Source: a virus
DNA: 47,543 nucleotides
Virus record (IMG/VR): IMGVR_UViG_3300049893_002819
Location: 1 to 47,543 of that record
Reading direction: 5' to 3' (one strand)
Below are positions 39,939 through 47,543 of this stretch, one piece after another. Below the pieces are notes generated by a model, which saw only the letters and a list, made by a program, of their open reading frames with translations, was not told the origin of the DNA and did not search any database. Positions within the stretch are counted from its first letter, which is position 1. Every line of letters starts with the position of its first letter. The position numbers were made by a program, and so were the translations under genes.

Positions 39939-40441
39939 GCTACAAGCAGGCCCTCACAGAGGCTATGACGATGCTTGCGCGCCGCGCAGACACTCTCTTC
40001 GTGGGGCAAGGAGTCAAGTATCGCTGCCATGGGATGTTTGATACGCTGGAGGGTGTGCCTGAGGACCGCCGGATTGAGTTTCCAGTGGCCGAGGACTTCC
40101 AAGCAGGCTTCTGCATTGGCCTTGCGCTCGAAGGCTACCTCCCTATCTGCATCTACCCGCGGTGGGACTTTGCGCTCCTCGCCGCGAACCAGATAGTGAA
40201 TCACTTGGATAAGCTCCCCACCTTCGGCTGGAAGCCTCACGTAATCATCCGAGTGGCTGTGGGGCACACCAAGCCTCTGAATCCCGGCCCTCAGCACAGC
40301 CAGGACCACACAGACGCCTTCGCCTCTATGTGCCACAACCTCGTCGTGGTGAGGGCCCAGAATCCAGTCCAGGTTCATGGCTTCTACAGTATGGCTGCCT
40401 CCAGCCGCCTTTCCTACATCATCGTGGAGATGCCCCAATGA
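39923..40441 (+). CDS. Small E1 beta-like thiamine-diphosphate enzyme subunit
   Basis: A 172-residue protein matches only the pyrimidine-binding domain of E1 beta; the usual C-terminal transketolase domain (about 130 residues) is missing. RIEFPVAEDFQAGFCIGLAL (50-69) holds the catalytic Glu (E57), and GPQHSQDHTDAF (122-133) is the substrate-side loop of the family. GGAG lies seven bases before ATG. It should assemble with the E1 alpha-like gene product. Either a trimmed 2-oxoacid enzyme or a mini transketolase is possible. Confidence 0.75.
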   Translation: MDSVLSYKQALTEAMTMLARRADTLFVGQGVKYRCHGMFDTLEGVPEDRRIEFPVAEDFQAGFCIGLALEGYLPICIYPRWDFALLAANQIVNHLDKLPTFGWKPHVIIRVAVGHTKPLNPGPQHSQDHTDAFASMCHNLVVVRAQNPVQVHGFYSMAASSRLSYIIVEMPQ

Positions 40442-41340
40442 GAAAGTACTCTCTCCTCCTCACAGCCCGCGACAAGGTGCGCCATGTAGCTGTAGCTGTG
40501 AAGTCCATGTTTGCGCAGACTGGCCCACCTATCGAGCTTCTCCTAAGCGACCAGGGATCTGTGGATGGAACCCGCGAGATCCTCGATCACCTCGCATCCA
40601 CCTATGATGGCCCTCACAAAGTTCGACGGATCAATTGCCCCTTGACTGACGTAAAGGGAATGCCCGGCCTTAACGCTCACGTGGGATGGGCTATGGACCA
40701 GACAGACGCTGACGTGGTAATGCAGCTATCTGCTGACGACTACGACCTGGCCCAGCGGAGCGAGCTAACCATCGCGGCCTTCGAGGAGCACAACCCCAGC
40801 ATGGTTCTTGGCAGCCTCTACTACGTGGATGAACGGATGGTCTACCAAGGTGAAACCATCGACTACTACCCCACAGACTCCTGGTCCACCCTCGAGGACC
40901 AGCTAAAGCGCCACATGGGGGGATCCACTTGCCAAGCCTGGACCCGCGAGTTCTGGAACACAGTTGCGCCACTGGAAGGCGTCGGTAGCCTGGATGTGAG
41001 CCTTCCCCCTCTCGCTGTCCTCCTCAAAGGGGCATACTGGCTCCGCCCCAAGATGCACGCTTACCGGCGGGTGGACAGCGCCACGAACACTGGTCTCGAG
41101 GGAGTCCGCAACAGCTACCCGGAGGGAAGCCCCCAGCGAGACCAAGCAGAGGAACTCATACACTTCCAAGTAACCTCTGGCTACTACTTCGTCCTTGCTC
41201 GGATGACGAGTCTAAACCTCGGAGATGCTGCTGCCCACCACTCCCTCGCCCAAGCTATCCTCGACCGGAACGCTTCTTGGCATCACGTCCGCTGCAAGAT
41301 GTCCTTCGACAAGACCTCGCCCCTTCCCTTCAAGACTTAG
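40438..41340 (+). CDS. GT2 family glycosyltransferase
   Basis: A 300-residue protein starts MRKYSLLLTARDKVRHVAVA at the ATG that overlaps the E1 beta stop; a longer upstream frame exists but is a shadow. LLLTARD and VKSMFAQTGPPIELLLSDQG (21-40 region) followed by GSVDGTREIL show a GT-A fold start. VVMQLSADDYDL (about 98-109) holds a D-D pair replacing the usual DxD, and the middle has TCQAWTREFW. It lies at the end of the heptose-type operon and could add the operon's sugar. Its stop overlaps the convergent holin-like gene by 4 bases. Confidence 0.85.
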   Translation: MRKYSLLLTARDKVRHVAVAVKSMFAQTGPPIELLLSDQGSVDGTREILDHLASTYDGPHKVRRINCPLTDVKGMPGLNAHVGWAMDQTDADVVMQLSADDYDLAQRSELTIAAFEEHNPSMVLGSLYYVDERMVYQGETIDYYPTDSWSTLEDQLKRHMGGSTCQAWTREFWNTVAPLEGVGSLDVSLPPLAVLLKGAYWLRPKMHAYRRVDSATNTGLEGVRNSYPEGSPQRDQAEELIHFQVTSGYYFVLARMTSLNLGDAAAHHSLAQAILDRNASWHHVRCKMSFDKTSPLPFKT

Positions 41341-41900
41341 TCTGGTTGCTTCGCCTTATTCCTCGTACCGAACCACCAAAGGACGCAAGTAGTAGTAAGG
41401 TACAAGATGTTCCCCACAACCATCTTCCAGACATCCATCGCGGCAGCAGTATCCAACTGGCCAGCCCCCAGCACCGCCCGCGCTTGCATCCACACAAGGG
41501 TCGTGAGGAAGCAAAGGTAGATCGTGAGGAGTGGCCTCACACCTCCCCGGAAGGCATCCAGCACTACCATGACCCACTGCTGCTTAGGTGTCATCTTCGC
41601 AGAGTTACTATACTGCTTCGGCTCCATTGAGTAACTCGCTGCGAAAGCATTCGAAGCTGCCACGTCCTTCGCGGCATCCGCCTCCACTTGTGCTACCTGC
41701 GTTCGGGCTGCCCACTCCTGCGCCATGATCTCCGCATCCACTTTCTTAAGCGCCACGGCATTATCAAACCGCTGCTTCTCCAGTTCCATATCCAGCTGCT
41801 TGTTCTTGTAGTCCGCGAACCTCTGGGCAATGACTCCAATAATCCCAGTAGCACCGCCCGAGAAGATACTTCCAAAGATCGTTCCGAGGATTTCAAGCAT
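41337..41900 (-). CDS. Holin-like membrane protein with coiled coil
   Basis: A 187-residue protein starts MLEILGTIFGSIFSGGATGI, an amphipathic first helix, then has a charged coiled coil (residues about 30-95, KNKQLDMELEKQRFDNAVAL), and ends with two likely membrane helices (PLLTIYLCFLTTLVWM and VVGNILYLTTTCVLWWFGT). The layout is common among phage proteins called 'holin-like' located by lysis genes. Here it is next to a DUF5675 protein. It could form the lysis pore or be a structural membrane protein. It overlaps the GT2 gene end to end. Confidence 0.6.
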   Translation of the reverse strand: MLEILGTIFGSIFSGGATGIIGVIAQRFADYKNKQLDMELEKQRFDNAVALKKVDAEIMAQEWAARTQVAQVEADAAKDVAASNAFAASYSMEPKQYSNSAKMTPKQQWVMVVLDAFRGGVRPLLTIYLCFLTTLVWMQARAVLGAGQLDTAAAMDVWKMVVGNILYLTTTCVLWWFGTRNKAKQPD

Positions 41901-42318
41901 CTTGGATCTCCAATGTGAAAGGACTTCCTTGCATTAAGACTTCAAGCCGGGAGACTGCCGGGCGGGAGAGGAAAAGAGCCTTCTGCCCTTCCATCCAGCC
42001 AAGCTTCTCCCCAAGTGCAATACACCCCTGGAGATGACTCCTCCATCCCAGGTCTACATCCCCCATCCAAGTGGCCGCATGGATAAGGATTCCTCCCCGC
42101 GGCTCGGTTCCGAGGAGGCGGTAGACTGGTCGGCGGAACTTCGGAGAGTACATCATCACAGTCTTGTAGGTTCCCGCTGGGATGCAGGATCTCCCTCGAG
42201 CATTATCCCTCCAAGGGAGCTCTCCCGTAAGGCAAGTCCATCCAGCAAGACTCAGCCTCCCAAACGTTCCTTCGTCTCCAGATTCAAGACGCTTGAGGAT
42301 TCCGTTCGGGATACTCAC
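41893..42318 (-). CDS. DUF5675 family protein, probable lysis gene
   Basis: A 141-residue protein starts at GTG, with GAGG 5 bases upstream. The motif ILKRLESGDEGTFGRLSLAG, CLTGELPWRDN and RSCIPAGTYKTVMMYSPKF, then HAATW and GCIALGEKLG, match DUF5675, a family of phage proteins that resemble murein-acting enzymes by conserved His, Cys and Gly. H100 and C118 are candidate catalytic residues. It is next to the holin-like gene, which supports a role in lysis. No other endolysin is visible. Confidence 0.75.
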   Translation of the reverse strand: MSIPNGILKRLESGDEGTFGRLSLAGWTCLTGELPWRDNARGRSCIPAGTYKTVMMYSPKFRRPVYRLLGTEPRGGILIHAATWMGDVDLGWRSHLQGCIALGEKLGWMEGQKALFLSRPAVSRLEVLMQGSPFTLEIQDA

Positions 42319-42334
42319 TCAAACCTCGTTCGAG

Positions 42335-43435
42335 TTAGATGAAGCTCGCATGAGCTGGCTTCACGAGTGGAGGGATGAAGGCCAGGCCCTTGGCTCGAGC
42401 ATCCAGCGCTTCATTCGTCTTGTGCTGGAGGCAGAGAGCCCCACAGGACTTGCGGGCATCAAATTGGTCTGAGGCCAAGTACCTTACCACCTCCCAGTAC
42501 CTATCCCCCGCGAGGATGTCCTTAAACCTCTCCTCCACTATGTTTCCGATGTGGAACTTCCTGTACCTGTCGTTAAAGAGGAAGCCACAGGGCGCAACCA
42601 GCCCGGAACCGGAGATTTGAAGGATGAACGGCGGGCCATAGCATCTCGAGTAGCTGCGTTGGCTACCTGCACGGATCTTCGACCACTTGACCACAACATG
42701 ATACTCCTCGTCGGACAGTCGCTCAGCTTCATGAAGAGTCTCCTCTAAGGCCGCATACTTGTCGTACTCCACTCCCAGCTTCCCATCCACATCATCACTG
42801 CAGTGTTTAATGACAAGGTAATCTGGCCGCAGCTCTGCGCCGAGGCGTGCGAGGGGAAGGATCTGGTCAGCGTACCGTGGGTCAAGGACCATCTGCATCC
42901 CTACAGTGCAGTGGAGACCTCGCTCCTTCTTTACTTGCATCATAATCTGGATGTTGTGGCAGACTCTCTCGAACCAGCCTTCCTTCGCTCCCATAATTTC
43001 CCTGTAGCGGCCTGGCTCCCCCGCCGAGAAGTTAATCCTCACATACGTGAGGGCCGGCAACAGCTCCTCTGCCCACTCTCTCGTGAAGAGCAGCCCATTC
43101 GTGCCCACAGCCATATCAATCCCCAGGCCATGACCCCGCAGCACAGAATGGCGGAAAGCAGGAGAAATAGTAGACTCCCCATCACTGACAAAACTAATCC
43201 CCTGCACACCCACCTCAGCGCAGTCCTCAAGGAATCCATCCATCACCTCCTTCGTGATAGGCTTCCGTTCGTTCTCCTGCATAGAAGCGTAGCAGAAGTG
43301 GCAGGCGTAGTTGCATTGCCGCGTGAGAGCCATGTCGATTGTGATAGGGGCGATCCTCTCCCCGCGATCCCACGCCGCGAGCCTCTCGCTGTGCCAAGCA
43401 ACCTTCGTCCCATCCAGCGTATCATCCCAGCTCAT
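42335..43435 (-). CDS. Radical SAM/SPASM enzyme, late-arm copy
   Basis: A 366-residue radical SAM protein has CNYACHFC (C41, C45, C48), SDGEST (84-89) in the position of GGEP, and C-terminal Cys (C265, C283, C331, C335) as in SPASM. VGMQMVLDPRYA and DYLVIK lie at exactly the same residue numbers as in the early copy, and both share a CY/CN-x-x-PF, G-x-V-x-x-C, GNI and FKDI-type end. The two are therefore ancient duplicates. It lies between an ejection gene and the lysis genes, overlapping the ejection gene by 4 bases. It may modify a late product or a sugar. Confidence 0.85.
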   Translation of the reverse strand: MSWDDTLDGTKVAWHSERLAAWDRGERIAPITIDMALTRQCNYACHFCYASMQENERKPITKEVMDGFLEDCAEVGVQGISFVSDGESTISPAFRHSVLRGHGLGIDMAVGTNGLLFTREWAEELLPALTYVRINFSAGEPGRYREIMGAKEGWFERVCHNIQIMMQVKKERGLHCTVGMQMVLDPRYADQILPLARLGAELRPDYLVIKHCSDDVDGKLGVEYDKYAALEETLHEAERLSDEEYHVVVKWSKIRAGSQRSYSRCYGPPFILQISGSGLVAPCGFLFNDRYRKFHIGNIVEERFKDILAGDRYWEVVRYLASDQFDARKSCGALCLQHKTNEALDARAKGLAFIPPLVKPAHASFI

Positions 43436-45336
43436 GGCGCCTCAGCCGCTGCATTCACTTGCTGCACGAAGCCCGGCATCCCTTGCCTATAAAGCTTCTC
43501 CATCGTCTGCGCTCGTGCCTGGTTCATCTGCGCCCGGCGAATCGCTTTCTGCAAGCTATCTCCCACCACAGGAGGATTCAGCATCTCCGCCGCCACCTCC
43601 GCAGCCACCTTCGAAGAGACCTTACCTTCAAGCCTCTTCAATATTGCGTTCATCACCATGACTTCTCTCTTCAACACATTCGGAAGGTTCGTACCGACAT
43701 GGATGTCTGGTTCCACAGGCCTCCCCAGCTTCCCTTGCTGTGTAAGCGCTTCTTTTCTCTTGAACCATTCTTCCACCTGGCGGATCTTCTGCAGAGCCTC
43801 AGGATCCAACGAAGGAGACCGTAGCCCGAACTCAGGCGCATTAATCTTCTTCAACACCGCATCCTCCATGAGGGGCTGGCCGCTTCCCGCCCGCCAGCCT
43901 GTCGGCCCCATCGCAGTCCTCTCCAGGTCCTGCCCCAGCTCCATCTGAGAGATCTTCTGCCCCGCCTGCCCATGCATTGTTTCAGCGATCTTCCACCTCG
44001 GTACTTGTTCTGAGATTTTGTCCTTCACTTCTCGAAGTGCAGACTGCGCAAAGGGTGCATGGCTCTTCTCGAGTTCCAGTTTAATCCCATCCAACACTGA
44101 GATGATTTGAGCAGGATCTGTCCTCGCCCGCCCTTGCTCATCCACAAGCCCCTTCCTCGCGGTAGCAAGCGCCCGGAGAAGGTCTGGGTTGCCGGGATTC
44201 TCTTTTATCAGCTTGTTGATGTACCCTATCGTCGGTCCCACTCGGGGCACAACTGTCTGTGCTTCAGCTCCCACAGCCGAGGGATCAATATGTGCCCACT
44301 GCTGCTGCTTCTTATCCCCGCGAGCGAGCGCATACAACGTATCAGAAGTCTCCTTCTGTGCAGCCTGCGCAGCCTGCAGATCCATTGGAGTCTTCCCCAC
44401 AGACCTCAGGTTGTCAAGCACTGCTCCAGACTGCTGATCCGCCCTTGCTGCATACGCTGTTGGATTGATGCGGGCCGCAGACTCTTGCAGAGCAGCGAAC
44501 CCAGGCGCACCTGCTTGAACTGCTGCCTCCCCTGCTGTAGGAGCAGCCCCCGGCACTACCTGTTGAGGATCTCGCAGCCCGGCAGCCACCTGCGGAGCTT
44601 TCTCTCCCGCCGCAGCTTGGTACAGCTTTCCTTTAATCCCATCCCTCACCTTCTGGCTAAAGTTCCCCAACACTGGCTCCAGCCAGTTCTTCCACGCATA
44701 CTCGAAGCCAGTACCCCCGAGCTTGAGAGCCCCCGCCAGCAGTGCTCCACCGCCCGCGCTCGCAAGCACTTGCAGCGCCTTTGTCATAGCGAACTCATCA
44801 TCTGACTCTGTAGCCGACGTGAGGCCCCCCACACCACCCAGCACTGCTCCCTGCGTAGCAATACTACTACCCTTCAGCCCAGGACCAAAGGCTCCCACTA
44901 CTGCTCTATTCGCTGGGGAAAGCACAGCCCCGGTGAGACCAGCAGCTTCCGCCACCCCACCATACAGCTCCCCCCCTCTCCTCATCGCCTCAGAAGTCCT
45001 CTTCCAATACTCTGGCAGCACAGGCTTACCCGGCAGCACTCTCTCCACAATCTGGGCAGCCGCTACCACAGGCTCACCTGCGCGAATCGCGAACTGGCCG
45101 CCGGGGGAACCAAGCACAGCTTCCTCCGGCGTGATGTTCGCAATCTCTCCCTTTCTCTCCCCGGAAGGCACATACGGCTTCCAGTCCATCGTCACAGACT
45201 CTTCTGGGATTGCGGGTGCAGGACCCGCCCTCGCTGCCTTATACGCCGCCGCCACAGTATCAAACTCTGGCGTGCCTCTCTTCCCGGCGTTCTCTGTGAG
45301 CCAAGTAGCGTACTTGACTGCTGGATCTTCGGCCAC
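43432..45336 (-). CDS. Ejection/internal virion protein, large
   Basis: A 634-residue protein starts at GTG after GGGAGG. It is Ala/Gly-rich with a glycine-rich hydrophobic stretch (about 140-215, including ASAGGGALLAGALKLGG) that could insert into membrane, followed by a long helical section. The C-terminal half has EEWFKRKEALTQQG and MEKLYRQGMPGFVQQ. Large helical proteins in this position form the DNA-ejection channel in P22-like phages. The match is by position and composition; no catalytic motif is evident. Confidence 0.7.
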   Translation of the reverse strand: MAEDPAVKYATWLTENAGKRGTPEFDTVAAAYKAARAGPAPAIPEESVTMDWKPYVPSGERKGEIANITPEEAVLGSPGGQFAIRAGEPVVAAAQIVERVLPGKPVLPEYWKRTSEAMRRGGELYGGVAEAAGLTGAVLSPANRAVVGAFGPGLKGSSIATQGAVLGGVGGLTSATESDDEFAMTKALQVLASAGGGALLAGALKLGGTGFEYAWKNWLEPVLGNFSQKVRDGIKGKLYQAAAGEKAPQVAAGLRDPQQVVPGAAPTAGEAAVQAGAPGFAALQESAARINPTAYAARADQQSGAVLDNLRSVGKTPMDLQAAQAAQKETSDTLYALARGDKKQQQWAHIDPSAVGAEAQTVVPRVGPTIGYINKLIKENPGNPDLLRALATARKGLVDEQGRARTDPAQIISVLDGIKLELEKSHAPFAQSALREVKDKISEQVPRWKIAETMHGQAGQKISQMELGQDLERTAMGPTGWRAGSGQPLMEDAVLKKINAPEFGLRSPSLDPEALQKIRQVEEWFKRKEALTQQGKLGRPVEPDIHVGTNLPNVLKREVMVMNAILKRLEGKVSSKVAAEVAAEMLNPPVVGDSLQKAIRRAQMNQARAQTMEKLYRQGMPGFVQQVNAAAEAP

Positions 45337-45338
45337 AG

Positions 45339-46691
45339 TTACCTCCCCACAATAGCGTCAGCAGCCTCGAGGAGCTGATTCCTCGCAGCCCCCGCTCGGA
45401 CACCCGGAGTCCCCAAGCGAGTTCTGTGAGCCTCAGTATACGCCTTCGTCAACCTCTCTTTCGCCTCCTTCGTAAAAGTCGCGATCTCTTCCAGAATCCG
45501 ACGAATCTCTTTCTCATCCACTGAGCGATTGAGACGCCCCAAGTAGCTCTCCAGTCTCTCCCCTTCCTTCTCCGTCAGCGCACCGAAGCTAGAAGCTCCC
45601 TGCGCAGACATCGCTTTGAGGTCTCGAAGAGTATCCACCATCACTCGATTCTTGAGGTCTTCCAGGCGGTTCTGGGCTACAGCTCCAGCTTGCCCAGGTA
45701 CGTTTGGAATCACCCCCGCAAGCCCTGTGATCCGTCCGAGCTTCGCAGCCTTCACTTGTTCAATCTGCCCCTCCAATCGCTTGTACGCCGCCAGTCCAGT
45801 CTGGTACGCAGATGTATCCTTCGCAAACTTCTCTTGCGACTTCTGTCCTTCAAAGTCTGCAATCCACGCTTTCCGATCCTTTGGGGGAAGCTTTGCAATC
45901 TCTGGCGGCATGGCGGGGTGGAAGAAAGGATCAGCCGCAGGAGTAGGGGCAGGTGTCGGTACTGGCGCAGGAGCAAAGCCTCCTTGCTGGGGAGCCTGTA
46001 CTGGGGCTTGCGCTTGCGGAGCCAACTCCACACTCGGTCCAGGCTGATAAGGCTCATCCAGCGTCATCCGCCCGCCGCCAGCAGCACCAATCGCCTGCAC
46101 TGCAGCCATGTTCCCAGGGCTAAGCCCCGGCGCGGTGATCTGCTGGGTTTGGGGAGCCTGCGGCATAGGCACGTTCACGTCTACTGGCCGCATCCCACTC
46201 GCATCTCCCGTCTCCCAAAACAGCTTCACTCCACCCTGCCTCGCAGCCTCCGCGTTGAGGAGGAGCTGCTTCTGCCGGAACTCGTTCTTGATCGCGTTCT
46301 GCTCCCTTGCATCCTTCGCATTCTGCAAGCGAAGGGCATAGTTCATCTCAAACTGGCGGGCGATCTGCTGCAAGCGAGTGGCTGTTGCCTCCTTCGTGGT
46401 TGCCTCATGCAGCTTCACGTTCTGGGCTTGCTGCTTCCAGTGGAGAACATCCTTTGGAGAGCTGTAGCGGGCTCCCCACAGGATAAGTTGATCCTCCGTC
46501 GGAGTCGGCCCCAGGGCATCAAGCTCCGCCCTCGCCTTCTTCTGCATCTCAGCTTCTCGGAAGGCACTCTCAAGCCGAGAAAGCCCAAGCCCCCTCTGCA
46601 CATTCGCATCAGTGGCTGCGATGTTCCTATCCTCCGCGGCCATCGCGGGGCCAATGACTGGGAGGCGGGCAAGTACCGGATCAAGTGGCAT
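45339..46691 (-). CDS. Ejection/internal virion protein
   Basis: A 450-residue helical protein. The N-terminal half is charged coiled coil (ALRLQNAKDAREQNAIKNEF), the middle is Pro/Gln/Ala-rich (APQAQAPVQAPQQGG), and the C-terminal part, residues 330-425, holds a domain common in phage internal proteins: GLAGVIPNVPGQAGAVAQ, then ASSFGALTEKEGERLESYLG. That domain is often found just upstream of large ejection proteins. It should be packaged and injected with DNA. Confidence 0.75.
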   Translation of the reverse strand: MPLDPVLARLPVIGPAMAAEDRNIAATDANVQRGLGLSRLESAFREAEMQKKARAELDALGPTPTEDQLILWGARYSSPKDVLHWKQQAQNVKLHEATTKEATATRLQQIARQFEMNYALRLQNAKDAREQNAIKNEFRQKQLLLNAEAARQGGVKLFWETGDASGMRPVDVNVPMPQAPQTQQITAPGLSPGNMAAVQAIGAAGGGRMTLDEPYQPGPSVELAPQAQAPVQAPQQGGFAPAPVPTPAPTPAADPFFHPAMPPEIAKLPPKDRKAWIADFEGQKSQEKFAKDTSAYQTGLAAYKRLEGQIEQVKAAKLGRITGLAGVIPNVPGQAGAVAQNRLEDLKNRVMVDTLRDLKAMSAQGASSFGALTEKEGERLESYLGRLNRSVDEKEIRRILEEIATFTKEAKERLTKAYTEAHRTRLGTPGVRAGAARNQLLEAADAIVGR

Positions 46692-46699
46692 GTTGGCTC

Positions 46700-47543
46700 C
46701 TATGCAAGTCCAGCTTGTCTGTAGTCAAACATTTCCTGGGCGAGGGTCCGGCGGGGGTTGAGGATATCACTTGTGACTGCTCCCACCACGTTCGGCACAT
46801 TCGACATGGAGCTGATTGCGTTCGTTGCGAGCTGAGGAACTGCTTGGTTATAAGCCGTCAGCCCACCGAACCCCGCGAGCCTATCCCGCTCCTGTCCCAG
46901 CTTCCCAAACAGCATGTTTGAGGCGTAGTCTTGCATCTCCTGCAGAGCGTTTCCACTCTGCGCAGGATTCCCCTTCGTGGAGAGAGCCCTCGCTGTGGCA
47001 TCCGTTCCCTGCTTCACAGCCGCCTGCACATCCGGGCTACTGTAGTAAGCATTCAGGTCCCCATACGAGTCACTCAGCCGCTTCCTATACTCCGCTCCGA
47101 AGTCCATAAACTGGCGGGCGAAGTTCTGAGTGGCTGTGGCCTGATCTCCAGCGACCTTCGTGGCATACACCCCACCCAGAGTCTTAACTGCTGTTCCAAG
47201 CATTCCCTCACTCACTCCTAACATCTGAGCAATCTGGCCAAGGGGTCTTCCTGCATCTAAGGCAGCTTTGATCTGCTGCATAATACTGGAAGTTGGATTC
47301 GCCAGGTCCATGGGAAGCTGGCCAGAGGGAGTGTAGCCTGAGGTGCCGCCGTTCTGGAAGTTGAATTGCTCGTATGAGCCACTACCTCCCGGCTCCCACG
47401 TTCCTGCATTCGCTTGACTCCAAGAGTCTTGCCAGCTAGGGTCGAATTCCATACTGCCTCCTGTCCCATACGATACACCGCCAACCTCTGTTGGCTGAGT
47501 CCACGATTGCGAGAAAGAACTTGGCTCCCCCCCGCCACCAAAC
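46700..47543 (-). CDS. Ejection/internal virion protein, C-terminal part (cut by window edge)
   Basis: A minus-strand frame is open from the window edge to its stop, giving 280 residues. The first M is internal; upstream residues FGGGGEPSSFSQSWTQPTEV are in frame, so the start lies beyond the edge, most likely at 202 on the other side of a circular map. The polar Gly/Ser/Gln-rich part is followed by a helical C-terminus (IMQQIKAALDAGRPLGQIAQ, then QEMQDYASNMLFGKLGQERD), typical of small ejection proteins in P22-like phages. Confidence 0.7.
   Translation of the reverse strand, partial: FGGGGEPSSFSQSWTQPTEVGGVSYGTGGSMEFDPSWQDSWSQANAGTWEPGGSGSYEQFNFQNGGTSGYTPSGQLPMDLANPTSSIMQQIKAALDAGRPLGQIAQMLGVSEGMLGTAVKTLGGVYATKVAGDQATATQNFARQFMDFGAEYRKRLSDSYGDLNAYYSSPDVQAAVKQGTDATARALSTKGNPAQSGNALQEMQDYASNMLFGKLGQERDRLAGFGGLTAYNQAVPQLATNAISSMSNVPNVVGAVTSDILNPRRTLAQEMFDYRQAGLA

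Noticed and set aside
36714-41340. Queuosine-type or other known DNA hypermodification pathway
   Set aside because: No QueD/E/C, GAT-QueC, Dpd or TGT-like gene is visible. A DNA target for the sugar genes remains only a possibility.
1-47543. Temperate lifestyle
   Set aside because: No integrase, excisionase, CI-like repressor or att-like duplication was found, although small HTH proteins exist.

Overview
The window reads as an almost complete genome of a tailed dsDNA phage with a P22-like (podovirus-type) virion. The evidence is a P22-type portal, a large terminase, a scaffold and coat pair, a gp4-like head-tail adaptor, a gp10-like nozzle protein and three ejection-type proteins. There is no integrase, repressor, tRNA or phage RNA polymerase, so it looks lytic and dependent on host sigma70. 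Near-consensus sigma70 promoters, Shine-Dalgarno sites, a lipobox protein and heptose (LPS-type) enzymes suggest a Gram-negative, probably proteobacterial, host. The host genus cannot be read from the sequence. The two window edges carry the two ends of one minus-strand gene, so the molecule is probably circular or circularly permuted.

Layout: a control region (about 21207-21743) separates two divergent arms. The minus-strand arm (21206 down to 1, then 47543 down to 41337) is the late arm. In order it encodes terminase, small proteins, portal, a repeat-rich surface protein, a TPR/O-GlcNAc-transferase-like enzyme, a lectin-like fibre protein, a lipoprotein, scaffold, coat, a methyltransferase/GT9 fusion, a metallopeptidase-like LPD23-type protein, adaptor, collar fibre, nozzle, ejection proteins, a radical SAM enzyme and a lysis pair. 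The plus-strand arm (21744-41340) is early/middle. It holds short regulatory or accessory genes with strong promoters, a recombination set (PD-(D/E)XK nuclease, RecA-like ATPase), a run of small Ea22-like genes, a ParB-methyltransferase fusion, a uracil-DNA-glycosylase/exonuclease/PolA fusion and a DUF3987-like ATPase. It ends in a carbohydrate operon. The arms converge at 41337-41340 with overlapping stop codons.

The most unusual content is a sugar/glycan programme spread over both arms. The plus-strand operon 36714-41340 encodes a radical SAM/SPASM enzyme, an HldE-type heptose-phosphate kinase, an HldE-type nucleotidyltransferase, a GmhA-like isomerase, a miniature pair of thiamine-diphosphate E1 alpha and beta proteins, and a GT2 glycosyltransferase. 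The late arm adds a paralogue of the radical SAM enzyme, a methyltransferase fused to a GT9 heptosyltransferase-like domain, and a GT41 OGT-like enzyme. Together these could build an activated, perhaps branched or modified, heptose-like sugar and attach it to host surface glycan, virion protein or DNA. The target is not visible in the sequence. A 57-bp-arm inverted repeat around an AT-rich core at 22266-22488 is a candidate replication origin.
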